Positions 34,132 to 42,855 of a DNA stretch of 64,000 bases are shown here, piece by piece. Under the pieces are notes generated by a model that worked only from the letters and a program-made list of their open reading frames with translations, was not told where the DNA came from and did not search any database. The number at the start of each line of letters is the position of its first letter. Position 1 is the stretch's first letter. The position numbers were made by a program, and so were the translations under genes. Location of the stretch: positions 1-64,000 of the forward strand of contig NZ_FOUO01000010.1 in NCBI RefSeq assembly GCF_900114895.1, given 5' to 3'. The stretch is from Ectothiorhodospira mobilis (GTDB lineage Bacteria; Pseudomonadota; Gammaproteobacteria; Ectothiorhodospirales; Ectothiorhodospiraceae).

Positions 34132-35943
34132 GTGTCCATGGGTACAAGCATCGACGACATCATTGCCCGGGGGCAGTTGCATGCCCTGTTCCAGCCCATC
34201 GTGGCCATGGACTCGGGGCAGATCATGGGCTACGAGGGATTGGTGCGCGGCCCCTCCGACAGCCAGTGGCACGCCCCGCAGAAGCTCCTGGCGGAGGCGG
34301 CCCGCCTGGGCCGCCTGTTCGATCTGGACATCCTCTGTAGGCGGGTGATCCTGCAGCGCTATGCGGAACTGGGTCTCGGCCGGCGTCTGTTCCTGAACAT
34401 CAACCCCGATGTGCTCACCGACCGCAACGCGGTGCGCGGCATGACCCTGCAGGCCCTGCAGGAGACCGGTATCGCCCCGGAGCAGGTGGTGATCGAACTC
34501 ACCGAGCAGCAGCCCATCGCCGACTACGGCATCATGCGCGAGGCGGTGAACCACTACCGCAACATGGGGTTTTCCATCGCCCTGGACGACCTGGGGGCGG
34601 GGTACAGCAGCCTGCGTCACTGGTCCGAGCTGGCCCCGGACTACGTGAAGATCGACATGCACTTCGTGCAGAACGTGCACAACGACGAGATCAAGCGGCA
34701 TTTCCTGCATTCCATCCGGGAGATCGCCCACAGCCTGGGCACCCGCCTGATCGCCGAGGGCATCGAGACGGAGGCGGAGTACGAGGTGATCCGTGCCCTG
34801 GAGATCCCCTGCGGCCAGGGCTATTACTTTGCCCGTCCGGCGGCGGATCCGCCCCGCAGCCTGCATTTCCTGCGCGGGCAGGCGGGGGGATTCCCCGTGA
34901 GCCGCTCCCCCTTCCGCCACGCCATGGCCGGGGAGCTGGCGCGGCGCAACCCCGTGGCCACGCCGGACCAGACCCTGGGGGATACCGTGGCCCGCTTCCA
35001 GGCGGCCTCGGATCTGCGCTGCCTGCCGGTGCTGGAGGATGGCCGCCCCGTGGGCGTCGTGCGCCGCAGTGAGATCCTCACCCTCTATTCCCAGCGTTTC
35101 ACCCGGGAGTTGCACGACCGCAGTCCGCTGCGCTTCTTCATGAAACGCGATCCCCTGGTGGTGCCGGAGGATCAGCCCCTGGAGGAGGTGAGCGCGCGCA
35201 TCACCCACAAGGCCACGGGGGAGGAGGAGTTCCTCATCGTCTCCGCCACGGACGGACGCTTCCTGGGGGTGGGCTGGCTGCTGGAACTGCTGCACCGGAT
35301 CACCGATCTGCAGGTGCGCTACGCCCGCTACGCCAATCCGCTGACGCAGCTGCCGGGCAACGTGCCCATCGGCGAGCACCTGGACCGCCTCCTGCAGGAG
35401 GGGCGGCCCTTCACCGTGGCCTACTGCGACCTGGACCATTTCAAGCCCTTCAATGACCACTATGGCTACGCCCGGGGGGACCGGGTGATCCGCGCCCTGG
35501 GGGATCTGCTGCGGGCCGTGCCCCGGGAGCCCGACGACTTCATCGGCCATGTGGGCGGGGACGATTTCATCCTCGTGCTCACCGGTCCGGACTGGGCTCG
35601 CCAGTGCCGCTCCCTGCTGGGCGCCTTCGAGGCCCGGGTTCCGGGTTTCTACGATGACCGCGACCGCCTGGCGGGGGGGATCGCCACCCGGGACCGCCAG
35701 GGCCGTCAGGCCTTCTTCCCCCTGCTGAGCCTGTCCATCGGTGTCGTGCCGGTGCAGCCGGGGGCGTTCGAGTCCCATCTGGAGATCGCCCAGCGGGCCG
35801 GGGAGGTAAAGGGGCAGGCCAAGGCCCAGCCGGGCAACAGCCTGTTCGTGGACCGGCGCTCTGCGGCCGCCGGGGACTTGGATGCCTTCTTCCCGGCGTT
35901 GCAGCCGGGGCATGCCGGCAGCCTCCTTTCGGGTTCCCTCTAG
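34132..35943 (+). CDS. EAL-CBS-GGDEF cyclic di-GMP protein
   Basis: The protein has 603 aa from GTG 34132; ATG 34138 is also possible. The EAL domain (about 1-255) has YEGLVRGP for the E-x-L motif, LNINP, ELTEQQ, LDDLGAGYSSLRHW, VKID and AEGIE, so the catalytic set looks intact. A CBS pair spans about 270-400. GGDEF (about 425-590) has VGGDDF at the active site and CDLDHFKPFNDHYG. EAL before GGDEF, with CBS between, is the reverse of the common order. It probably both makes and breaks c-di-GMP under adenine-nucleotide control; net activity is unknown. It stands alone after the tRNA. Confidence 0.9.
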   Translation: MSMGTSIDDIIARGQLHALFQPIVAMDSGQIMGYEGLVRGPSDSQWHAPQKLLAEAARLGRLFDLDILCRRVILQRYAELGLGRRLFLNINPDVLTDRNAVRGMTLQALQETGIAPEQVVIELTEQQPIADYGIMREAVNHYRNMGFSIALDDLGAGYSSLRHWSELAPDYVKIDMHFVQNVHNDEIKRHFLHSIREIAHSLGTRLIAEGIETEAEYEVIRALEIPCGQGYYFARPAADPPRSLHFLRGQAGGFPVSRSPFRHAMAGELARRNPVATPDQTLGDTVARFQAASDLRCLPVLEDGRPVGVVRRSEILTLYSQRFTRELHDRSPLRFFMKRDPLVVPEDQPLEEVSARITHKATGEEEFLIVSATDGRFLGVGWLLELLHRITDLQVRYARYANPLTQLPGNVPIGEHLDRLLQEGRPFTVAYCDLDHFKPFNDHYGYARGDRVIRALGDLLRAVPREPDDFIGHVGGDDFILVLTGPDWARQCRSLLGAFEARVPGFYDDRDRLAGGIATRDRQGRQAFFPLLSLSIGVVPVQPGAFESHLEIAQRAGEVKGQAKAQPGNSLFVDRRSAAAGDLDAFFPALQPGHAGSLLSGSL

Positions 35944-36049
35944 GCGGGTGCGGCCGGCGGCGCACAGGGGGCGGGGATCCAGGGTTTCATGGAATGGTTA
36001 CCGGAACTTCACGGGGGTGACACGGGGTCGTTCTAGCATCGGCTCAACC

Positions 36050-37324
36050 ATGACGAGCCCGAGACCGATGCGTAGCGCCAACACCCTGGACGATTCCCAA
36101 GCCCCAGTCCCCCCCGTAGGGGCAACCCCTGACGCCGCCGGCACCCCCCCCTCGGGGGCCGAGGCCGCCGCTGCGCCCCTGCGCATCGCCATCGTCACCG
36201 AGACCTTCCCCCCCGAGATCAACGGTGTCGCCCACACCCTGCATCAGATGGTGCAGAGCATGCTGGGGCGGGGCCATCGCGTGCATCTGGTCAGGCCGCG
36301 CCAGCACAAGGCGGACCAGGGCAGCCTGGAACCCCGCGAGGGCCTGGTGGAGCAGCTCACCCCGGGCCTGCCCCTGCCGGGATACAAGGGGCTGCACCTG
36401 GGCCTGCCCGCGGGGCGGGACATCCGCGCCGCCTGGCGGCGGGAACGTCCGGACGTCCTCTACCTGGCCACGGAGGGCCCCCTGGGGCATTCGGCCCTGT
36501 CCGCGGCCCGCGCCCTGGGCATCCCCGTGATCAGCGGTTTTCACACCAACTTCCACAGCTACAGCCGCTACTACGGCATCGGCTTCCTGGAGCCCCTCAT
36601 CGGCGCCTATCTGCGCCGCTTCCACCGGCGCACCCATTGCACCCTGGTGCCCACCACGGCCCTGCGGGACGATCTGCATGAGAGGGGATTTGGCACCTGC
36701 CGCGTACTCGCCCGGGGGGTGGATACCACGCTCTTCTCCCCCACGCGCCGGGATCCGGAACTGCGCCGGGAATGGGGGCTGGACGAGGACGACATCGCCG
36801 TGATCTATGTGGGGCGCCTGGCGGCGGAGAAGAACCTGCAACTGGCCGTGGACGCCTTCCGTGCCATGCAGCAGCATCAGCCCCGGGCCCGCTTCGTCCT
36901 CGTGGGGGACGGTCCGGAGGCCCAGCGCCTGCGCCGGGAGCATCCCGACCTCATCCTCGTGGGGGTGCGTACGGGGGAGCCCCTGGCGCGCCATTACGCC
37001 AGCGGGGACGTATTCCTCTTCCCCTCCACCTCGGACACCTTCGGCAACGTGGTGCTGGAGGCCATGGCCTCGGGACTGGTGGTGGTGTCCTACGACTACG
37101 CCGCGGCGCGGGAGAACCTGGGCCACGGGGAGAGCGGCATCCTCGCCCCCTTCGACGAGCCTGAGCATTTTGTCCAGGCGGCCGAGGGGCTGATGCAGGC
37201 CCCCGAGACGATCCCGCCCATGGGCCGCCGCGCCCGCGCGGCGGCCGAATCGGTGGACTGGAAGTGTGAGCACGACCGTCTGGAAGCCCTGTTCCAGGAA
37301 TACGCCCGGGAGGACGCGCCATGA
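36050..37324 (+). CDS. GT4-family glycosyltransferase
   Basis: ATG 36050 gives 424 aa with an Ala/Pro-rich N-terminal 40 residues. The GT-B fold starts at RIAIVTETFPPEINGVAHTL. FHTNFHSYSRYYG, the phosphate loop VYVGRLAAEKNLQLAVDAF and the donor motif STSDTFGNVVLEAMASG (E-x7-E type) resemble alpha-mannosyltransferases of the PimB/MgtA kind acting on lipid acceptors. It overlaps the PAP2 gene by ATGA, suggesting a joint role in glycolipid synthesis. Confidence 0.88.
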   Translation: MTSPRPMRSANTLDDSQAPVPPVGATPDAAGTPPSGAEAAAAPLRIAIVTETFPPEINGVAHTLHQMVQSMLGRGHRVHLVRPRQHKADQGSLEPREGLVEQLTPGLPLPGYKGLHLGLPAGRDIRAAWRRERPDVLYLATEGPLGHSALSAARALGIPVISGFHTNFHSYSRYYGIGFLEPLIGAYLRRFHRRTHCTLVPTTALRDDLHERGFGTCRVLARGVDTTLFSPTRRDPELRREWGLDEDDIAVIYVGRLAAEKNLQLAVDAFRAMQQHQPRARFVLVGDGPEAQRLRREHPDLILVGVRTGEPLARHYASGDVFLFPSTSDTFGNVVLEAMASGLVVVSYDYAAARENLGHGESGILAPFDEPEHFVQAAEGLMQAPETIPPMGRRARAAAESVDWKCEHDRLEALFQEYAREDAP

Positions 37325-37851
37325 GAATGATGCAACGTATGACTGAAGCGGAACTGCCCCTGTGTCTGGCCTTCAACCGCATCAGCCGGCGCTGGCTCGT
37401 CAACCGCCTCTTCGCCGCGGTGAGCCGCCTGGGCAACGGCGTCTTCTGGTATGTGCTCATGGCGGTCCTGCCGCTGCTGTACGGGCCCCTTGGGGTCCGC
37501 GCCAGCCTGCACATGGCCCTGGTGGGGTTGCTCTGCCTGCCGCTGTACAAGTGGCTCAAGCAGGCCACCCTGCGGGACCGGCCCTATACCCGGGATGCGG
37601 CGATCCTGCAGAACGTGCCGCCCCTGGACCGCTTCAGCTTCCCCTCGGGCCATACCATGCACGCCGTGGCCTTCACCCTGATCCTGGCGGCCTATCTGCC
37701 CGCCTGGGGCTGGGCCGTGGCCCCGTTCACCCTCCTGGTGGCCCTGTCCCGGCTGGTGCTGGGCCTGCATTACCCCAGTGATGTGCTGGCCGGTGCCGGC
37801 ATCGGCGCCGGCGTGGCCCTGGTGAGCCTGGCCCTGGCCGGGCCCTACTGA
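37321..37851 (+). CDS. PAP2-family lipid phosphatase
   Basis: The 176-aa protein has about five membrane helices. The three PAP2 motifs are visible: KQATLRDRPY, FSFPSGHTMH and SRLVLGLHYPSDVLAG. It should remove phosphate from phosphatidate, phosphatidylglycerophosphate or undecaprenyl pyrophosphate. It is coupled to the glycosyltransferase. The inverted repeat GGGCGGGC/GCCCGCCC after its stop may end the unit. Confidence 0.9.
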   Translation: MRMMQRMTEAELPLCLAFNRISRRWLVNRLFAAVSRLGNGVFWYVLMAVLPLLYGPLGVRASLHMALVGLLCLPLYKWLKQATLRDRPYTRDAAILQNVPPLDRFSFPSGHTMHAVAFTLILAAYLPAWGWAVAPFTLLVALSRLVLGLHYPSDVLAGAGIGAGVALVSLALAGPY

Positions 37852-38023
37852 GGACCGCGGCCGGGCGGGCTTGCCCGCCCCCGTCCGGGGTCGTACCCTC
37901 TGAGTACACCCCCCGTCACCGTACGTCCCGGATCCCATGCCGCTGATCGGACGGCCGCGGCGGGGGGCTGCCCCCGGCCGCACACTCCGGGTACAGGCGG
38001 TATTCCTTTGAGGGAGGGACGGC

Positions 38024-38362
38024 ATGGAGATCTATGTGACTAAATGGGCGCTGACCCGGGGGGTGTTCCGGGTGGATGCGGAGCCCGCCCCCGGGGACGG
38101 ACAGACCATGTGTTTTCGTCTGGTCTACGACGAGATGGGCAATGTCTTCAGTCTGCCCATGTATGCCCATCCCGGCGAATGGTTCACCGACGAGCAGGCG
38201 GCCCTGGCCAAGGCGGAGGAGATGCGCCAGCGGGAGATCCGCCGGCTGGAGGAGGAGATCCGTCTGCTGCGGGAGATGCAGATCGAGGTGGTCCACGCCA
38301 AGGCGGCCCGTTTCGACGGTCACAGCCGGGCGCAGGTGCGCGACGAGCTGCTCAACGCCTAA
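38024..38362 (+). CDS. hypothetical protein, 112 aa with C-terminal coiled coil
   Basis: AGGGAGGGACGGC precedes ATG 38024. The N-terminal half reads as a small beta domain (YVTKWALTRGVFRVDA, CFRLVYDEMGNVF). Residues 62-90 are a heptad-like charged helix (EMRQREIRRLEEEIRLLREM). No family is recognised. It converges with the GGDEF gene, their ends overlapping by 4 bp. Confidence 0.75.
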   Translation: MEIYVTKWALTRGVFRVDAEPAPGDGQTMCFRLVYDEMGNVFSLPMYAHPGEWFTDEQAALAKAEEMRQREIRRLEEEIRLLREMQIEVVHAKAARFDGHSRAQVRDELLNA

Positions 38363-39105
38363 CCGTGGCAGGGCGGGGGTTCCCCCTCGGGCTCGATCTG
38401 GTCCCGCACCCGTTCGATGCGGTCCCGGCCGCCGTATTTGGCGCGATAGAGGGCATCGTCGGCGCACAGATACACCCGGTCGAAGGCGACGCCGGGGACC
38501 GCCACCGCCACCCCCATGGAGGCGGTGACCCGCAGCCCCGGGGCCTCGGGGCGGCGGATGGCCCGGATCTCCCCGGCGAGCTCATCGGCCACCTGGGCCG
38601 CCATCCGCCCGCATGCGGCGCCCAGCACCAGGGCGAACTCCTCCCCCCCCAGACGGCCGCAGTATCCCTCTTCGGGACGTGACCGCTCCAGGGCCCGGGC
38701 CACGTCCACCAGCACCCGATCCCCCACCGGATGGCCGTAACGGTCATTGATCTGCTTGAAGAAATCCAGATCCACCAGGATCAGCCCCAGGGGCCGCTCC
38801 TGCAGGATCCCCTCCGCCTCCTGGATCAGGGTCTCGCGGTTGAGCAGCCCGGTGAGGCCGTCGTGGCGGTTGCGGAAGGCCAGGGTCTCGGTGAGTTCGC
38901 GCAGTTGCTGATTGGCGCGGGCAAGCTCCCGTTCCGTGCGGTCGGCGTGACGGATGAGGCGGTCCATGTCCCGCACCAGGCGTTCATAGGCATCCGCCAG
39001 GCCTTGCAGGGCGTCCCTGTGCCCGGCGGCATCCTCCTTTGCCAGGACCCGGCGGGCCCGGGCCAGGGCGGCCCTCTCGGAGGCGAACAGGTCGGGTTCG
39101 TTCAT
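38359..39105 (-). CDS. siaD: diguanylate cyclase, SiaD-like
   Basis: ATG 39105 gives 248 aa, 29 bp after the siaC stop; the frame stays open upstream but overlaps siaC. A coiled-coil helix (about 10-90, with TERELARANQQLRELTETLA) precedes GGDEF, which has DLDFFKQINDRYGHPVGD and active site GRLGGEEFAL. No RxxD inhibitory site lies five residues before GGEEF. In Pseudomonas SiaD is switched on by dephospho-SiaC binding its coiled coil; the four-gene order here is the same, so that role is inferred. Confidence 0.85.
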   Translation of the reverse strand: MNEPDLFASERAALARARRVLAKEDAAGHRDALQGLADAYERLVRDMDRLIRHADRTERELARANQQLRELTETLAFRNRHDGLTGLLNRETLIQEAEGILQERPLGLILVDLDFFKQINDRYGHPVGDRVLVDVARALERSRPEEGYCGRLGGEEFALVLGAACGRMAAQVADELAGEIRAIRRPEAPGLRVTASMGVAVAVPGVAFDRVYLCADDALYRAKYGGRDRIERVRDQIEPEGEPPPCHG

Positions 39106-39134
39106 GGTGGTCTCGGCGCGGGGGGCAGGCGGGA

Positions 39135-39527
39135 TCATGCGGACTGGGTGGGGATGAGGCGCAAATCCAGGTCCGGGAAGTCCTCGGCCAGTTCCTGGCC
39201 GAATTCCAGGAGGGTGTCGTCCTCGGGGTCGTGCAGCCATTCCAGCAGGATGTGATTGCCGTCGGCGGTGGCCTGGTTGAGGCACTCCACCAGGTTGAAG
39301 AGCATCTTGGTGCTGGAGCTGTTGAAGTATTTGAGCTCGATGGTGACGCGGACGCGGTCTTCCTTCAGGCCCTGGAGGAAGGCCCGGGTGCGCTGCAGGA
39401 TGTCGTGGTAGAAGTGGACGGCGCTCTCGGGGTAGGACTCGCCCCGCAGGCTCAGGTGACGCTGCGCGAAGTGGAAGTCCACCTCGGGGGTGTCCGGGGT
39501 GGCGGGGATGTACAGTCTCTCGTCCAT
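39135..39527 (-). CDS. siaC: SiaC-like (DUF1987) phospho-switch protein
   Basis: The 130-aa protein matches DUF1987: LYIPATPDTPEVDFHFAQRH, LSLRGESYPESAVHFYHDIL, and FNSSSTKMLFNLVECL, where the Ser/Thr cluster holds the phosphorylated residue. Dephospho-SiaC activates the partner cyclase. It lies between siaB and siaD. Confidence 0.9.
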   Translation of the reverse strand: MDERLYIPATPDTPEVDFHFAQRHLSLRGESYPESAVHFYHDILQRTRAFLQGLKEDRVRVTIELKYFNSSSTKMLFNLVECLNQATADGNHILLEWLHDPEDDTLLEFGQELAEDFPDLDLRLIPTQSA

Positions 39528-39547
39528 TGCGGCATCTCCTGGCAGGG

Positions 39548-40111
39548 TCAGAGGGTGGCCTTGAGGGTGAAGATCAGGTCGCCGGCGCTTCCCGGCTCCA
39601 GCCGGAAATCGATGGGGCCCTCACTGTCCCGGGCGATGGTGAGCAGACCCAACCCCGCCCCTTTGCTGTTTTCCTCCGGCTCGCCCTCGCGCATCTGCCG
39701 GCGGTAGGCCTGGCGGATCTCGTCCCGGGACATCTGCCGCAGGTCTTCGAGCACGTGGCGCAGACGTTCGGCCCATTCCGAGGTGACCGGATTGCGGCAG
39801 ATGATGTGATAGTGGGCGTCCTCGCGGCAGATGCAGACGGATCCGGCGCGGATCTCCGCCCCGGGGTCGTGTCCTCCGGGCAGTTGTTCGCTGGAGTAGT
39901 GGACGATGTTCTGGGCCATCTCCACGAAGATGGAGAACAGACGGCGGCGTACAGCCCCCGGGGTCTCGCCGTTTTCCAGCCGGGCGCGTACGGCGTCGCC
40001 GATGGCGTGGATGATGTTCTGGGAGAAATAGCCCACGTAGTAGAAGATCAGTTCGCCGTTCTTCAGGATACAGCCCTCTGGCTCGGCGCAGATGCACAGT
40101 TCACGGTTCAT
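39548..40111 (-). CDS. siaB: SiaB-like protein kinase
   Basis: The 187-aa GHKL-type fold has a first segment FYYVGYFSQNIIHAIGDAV, the N-box EMAQNIVHYSSE and a G-rich lid NSKGAGLGLLTIAR. SiaB phosphorylates SiaC, turning off c-di-GMP synthesis. It overlaps siaA by ATGA and is 20 bp from siaC. Confidence 0.88.
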   Translation of the reverse strand: MNRELCICAEPEGCILKNGELIFYYVGYFSQNIIHAIGDAVRARLENGETPGAVRRRLFSIFVEMAQNIVHYSSEQLPGGHDPGAEIRAGSVCICREDAHYHIICRNPVTSEWAERLRHVLEDLRQMSRDEIRQAYRRQMREGEPEENSKGAGLGLLTIARDSEGPIDFRLEPGSAGDLIFTLKATL

Positions 40112-41400
40112 GGCAGTCGTTCCTGCGGCCCGTGGGGGGGGATGGGTTCGAGCCCGATGAGCGTGATGTCATCCCGTGCGGCTTCCGGGCCCTGGTAGGT
40201 GGAGAATGTCTCGGAAAACCCCTTCTCCTGCGCCTCCATGTCCAGGTGCCGTGTCTCCTGCAGGCATTGTGCGAGACGTTTCTTGCCAAAGGCGATGCGT
40301 TTTTCACCGCCGATCTGGTCGATCACCCCGTCACTCACCAGATAGAAGCGCTCCCCGGGGAGGCAGGGCCCGTGGTGGTTCTGCCAGCGGGTATCGTGGG
40401 GGGTGCTGCGATACCCAACACCGTGGCGGTCCCCCCGGAGGTATTCGGCCGCGCCCGCCTGCGGCGGCGGGATGCGCAGCAGCGGGCTGCGGGCGCCGGC
40501 GAAGGCCCATTGGCCCGCCCGGGGCCGCACCCGCAGGAGCACGGCGTCCAGCCCGTCGTCGGAGTCCTCCAGGGGGATCTCCCCCGCGGCGCCGGTCTGG
40601 TACTGGTTGAGGGTGTGCTTGATGTCCCGGTTCATGGCCGCCAGCAGGGCAGCGGGATCGTCGTGGCCGTGCTCCGCCAGGGCCCTCTCCAGGGCGGCCT
40701 GGGCGATGAGGGTCATGAAGGCGCCGGGGACGCCGTGCCCGGTGCAGTCCATGAGCACGGCGAGGAAACCGTCCTCCAAGGATACGAAATGGAAGAAATC
40801 CCCGCCCACCACGTCCCGCGGGCGCCAGACCACCCAGTGACGACCGGGCAGGTGTCCTGCCATGGCCTGGCGCGCGGGCTTGAGCAGGGCGGTCTGGATG
40901 AGGCTGGCGTAGTGGATGCTTTCCAGGAGCTGGCGGTGCTGGCGCTCCTGCAGTTCGGTCATGGCCTCCATCAGGTCCAGGGTCTGGCCCACCCCGGCGT
41001 AGACGCCGTTGTCCACCAGGATGAACCCGTCGGCAAAGACCTTCTCCCCCGTGCGCACCGCCATGGTGGTGAGTTGGCGGATGGGGGTGGAGACCTCCGC
41101 CACCAGGGGGTTCTTGTCCATGAAGGCGATGCAGCTCTGCCGGTTGTACAGCTCCGGGTAGTAGGGCTTGGCCATCATGTTGTGGAAGAGGTTGCGGTTG
41201 ATCAGCCCCATGGGCCGGCGGCCATGGACCACCGGCAGGTTCTGCATCCAGCGGTGGCGGGCGAAGATCTCCGCCACCTGTTCGTTGGTGTGTTCCGGGG
41301 TTACCGGGTCCACCGCCATCAACAGATCGCCGGCGAACTGCCGGTCGATGACGAGGGGGCCGTGTACGGCGGGGGCGTCGCTGGGGGGCGGGGAGGACAT
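40108..41400 (-). CDS. siaA: SiaA-like PP2C/SpoIIE phosphatase with CBS sensor
   Basis: The protein has 430 aa. A CBS-like pair (about 25-150; RHRWMQNLPVVHGRRPMGLI) is followed by a helix (EAMTELQERQHRQLLESIHY). The phosphatase domain (about 185-425) has VVGGDFFHF, DCTGHGVPGAFMTLIAQAAL, LVSDGVIDQIGG and RDDITLIG, so the metal-binding Asp set is present. Pseudomonas SiaA is membrane-bound with a HAMP domain; this one has no membrane helix, so the input differs. Confidence 0.87.
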   Translation of the reverse strand: MSSPPPSDAPAVHGPLVIDRQFAGDLLMAVDPVTPEHTNEQVAEIFARHRWMQNLPVVHGRRPMGLINRNLFHNMMAKPYYPELYNRQSCIAFMDKNPLVAEVSTPIRQLTTMAVRTGEKVFADGFILVDNGVYAGVGQTLDLMEAMTELQERQHRQLLESIHYASLIQTALLKPARQAMAGHLPGRHWVVWRPRDVVGGDFFHFVSLEDGFLAVLMDCTGHGVPGAFMTLIAQAALERALAEHGHDDPAALLAAMNRDIKHTLNQYQTGAAGEIPLEDSDDGLDAVLLRVRPRAGQWAFAGARSPLLRIPPPQAGAAEYLRGDRHGVGYRSTPHDTRWQNHHGPCLPGERFYLVSDGVIDQIGGEKRIAFGKKRLAQCLQETRHLDMEAQEKGFSETFSTYQGPEAARDDITLIGLEPIPPHGPQERLP

Positions 41401-41528
41401 GGGGCGTTTTGGGGTCGGAAGGATGGATGGCCGGGGCCGTTGTTACGGGAAATCAACCGATGGCGCGGGATCCTACAGGAGGCATATGACGGTTTTTTGA
41501 TGGGGCGGGACGAGGGCAGGCGTCTGGT

Positions 41529-42806
41529 TCAAGCCGTGGCGGATACCAGGGGGGTGGTCAGCCACCAGGTCAGGGCGCCGCAGGCCACCGCCAGCACCAT
41601 GGGCAGGAGGACGCGGATGCCCAGGCGCAGGCCGCCGATGCCCAGGGAGAGTCCGGCCTTGACCAGGCTGTTGGAGAAGGCGGCGATGAGGATGGCCAGG
41701 TTGGCCGTGGGCAGCCCCAGGCCGTCCCGGGTCATGTCCGCCACCGAGAGGGTGATGGCGTCCACGTCCGCCAGGCCCGAGGCCAGGGAGAGGAGGTAGA
41801 GCCCGGCATCGCCGAAGGACTCCGAGAGCCCCCGGGAGAGGAGCACGATGGCCACAAGAAGGCCGGCGAAGATCAGCGCCGGGCGCAGTTCGAAGGGGTT
41901 GTGCAGGGCGGCGCGGCCGGTGGAGGAGACGGAGCCGCGGTCGCGCCAGAGCAGGGCGGCGCCCAGGTAGATCAGGCCCATCATGACCAGCACTGGGGCC
42001 AGGAGCTGCCGTCCCAGATCGGCGTTGAGCACCCAGGTGACGGCCAGCATGCGCGGGAACATGGTGGCCCCCGCCACCAGGATACCGGCGGCCAGGACGC
42101 CGGAGCCGGCGGGATTGCGGCGGGCGATGCGGGCGAAGTTGACGGTGACGGCGGTGGAGGAGGCGAGACCGCCCAAAAGCCCCGTGGCCAGGATCCCCCG
42201 GCGCTCCCCCACGATGCGCATGGCGAAATAACCGACGAAGGAGATGCCGGCGATGAGCACCACCATCCACCAGATGCGATGAGGGTTGAGGGCCTCCCAG
42301 GGGCCGTAGCCCTGGTTGGGGAGCAGGGGCAGGATCACCACGGAGATGAGCAGCATCTTGAAGGTGGCGTAGAGCTCCCGCTCCTCCAGGCGGCGCACCC
42401 AGGCGTGCAGCACCGGTTTGATCCCCAGGAGGATGGCGGTGACCACCGCGCAGGCGGCGGCCAGCCGGGGCATGCCCAGGGTGGCCATGGCCCCAAAGCA
42501 GAAGGTGAGCAGGCTGGCCACCACGCCGGTGATGCCCATGTCCTGGTCCTGGCGCTGGCTGAGGATGTGGGCGGCGATGAGCACCGCCGCCAGGGTGGCC
42601 AGGGGTAGGACCAGCAGCAGGGGGCCATGATCCAGGGTGAGCAGCCCGGCCACACCCCCCAGCAGGCCGATGAGGGCGAAGGTGCGGATCCCCGCCACCC
42701 GCTGCCCTTCTTCCAGAAGGCGTTCCTTCCAGCCCCGCTCCAGGCCGATGAGCAGCCCCAGGGCCAGTGCCAGGGCCAGGGTGTAGAGATGCGCCGGATC
42801 GTCCAT
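41529..42806 (-). CDS. MgtC/SapB-family membrane protein with DUF4010
   Basis: The 425-aa protein has 11-12 hydrophobic helices. The N-terminal MgtC-like part has LALALGLLIGLERGWKER and RVAGIRTFALIGLLGG. The C-terminal DUF4010 part has GLLGGLASSTAVTVNFARIA and LASGLADVDAITLSVADM. Members are linked to magnesium or other ion handling, but transport has not been proved. It stands alone, same strand as its neighbours. Confidence 0.88.
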   Translation of the reverse strand: MDDPAHLYTLALALALGLLIGLERGWKERLLEEGQRVAGIRTFALIGLLGGVAGLLTLDHGPLLLVLPLATLAAVLIAAHILSQRQDQDMGITGVVASLLTFCFGAMATLGMPRLAAACAVVTAILLGIKPVLHAWVRRLEERELYATFKMLLISVVILPLLPNQGYGPWEALNPHRIWWMVVLIAGISFVGYFAMRIVGERRGILATGLLGGLASSTAVTVNFARIARRNPAGSGVLAAGILVAGATMFPRMLAVTWVLNADLGRQLLAPVLVMMGLIYLGAALLWRDRGSVSSTGRAALHNPFELRPALIFAGLLVAIVLLSRGLSESFGDAGLYLLSLASGLADVDAITLSVADMTRDGLGLPTANLAILIAAFSNSLVKAGLSLGIGGLRLGIRVLLPMVLAVACGALTWWLTTPLVSATA

Positions 42807-42855
42807 GGGATGCCTGGGTCGGGGTGGGGCGGCCCCCCACGACCTCCCGGGGGGA

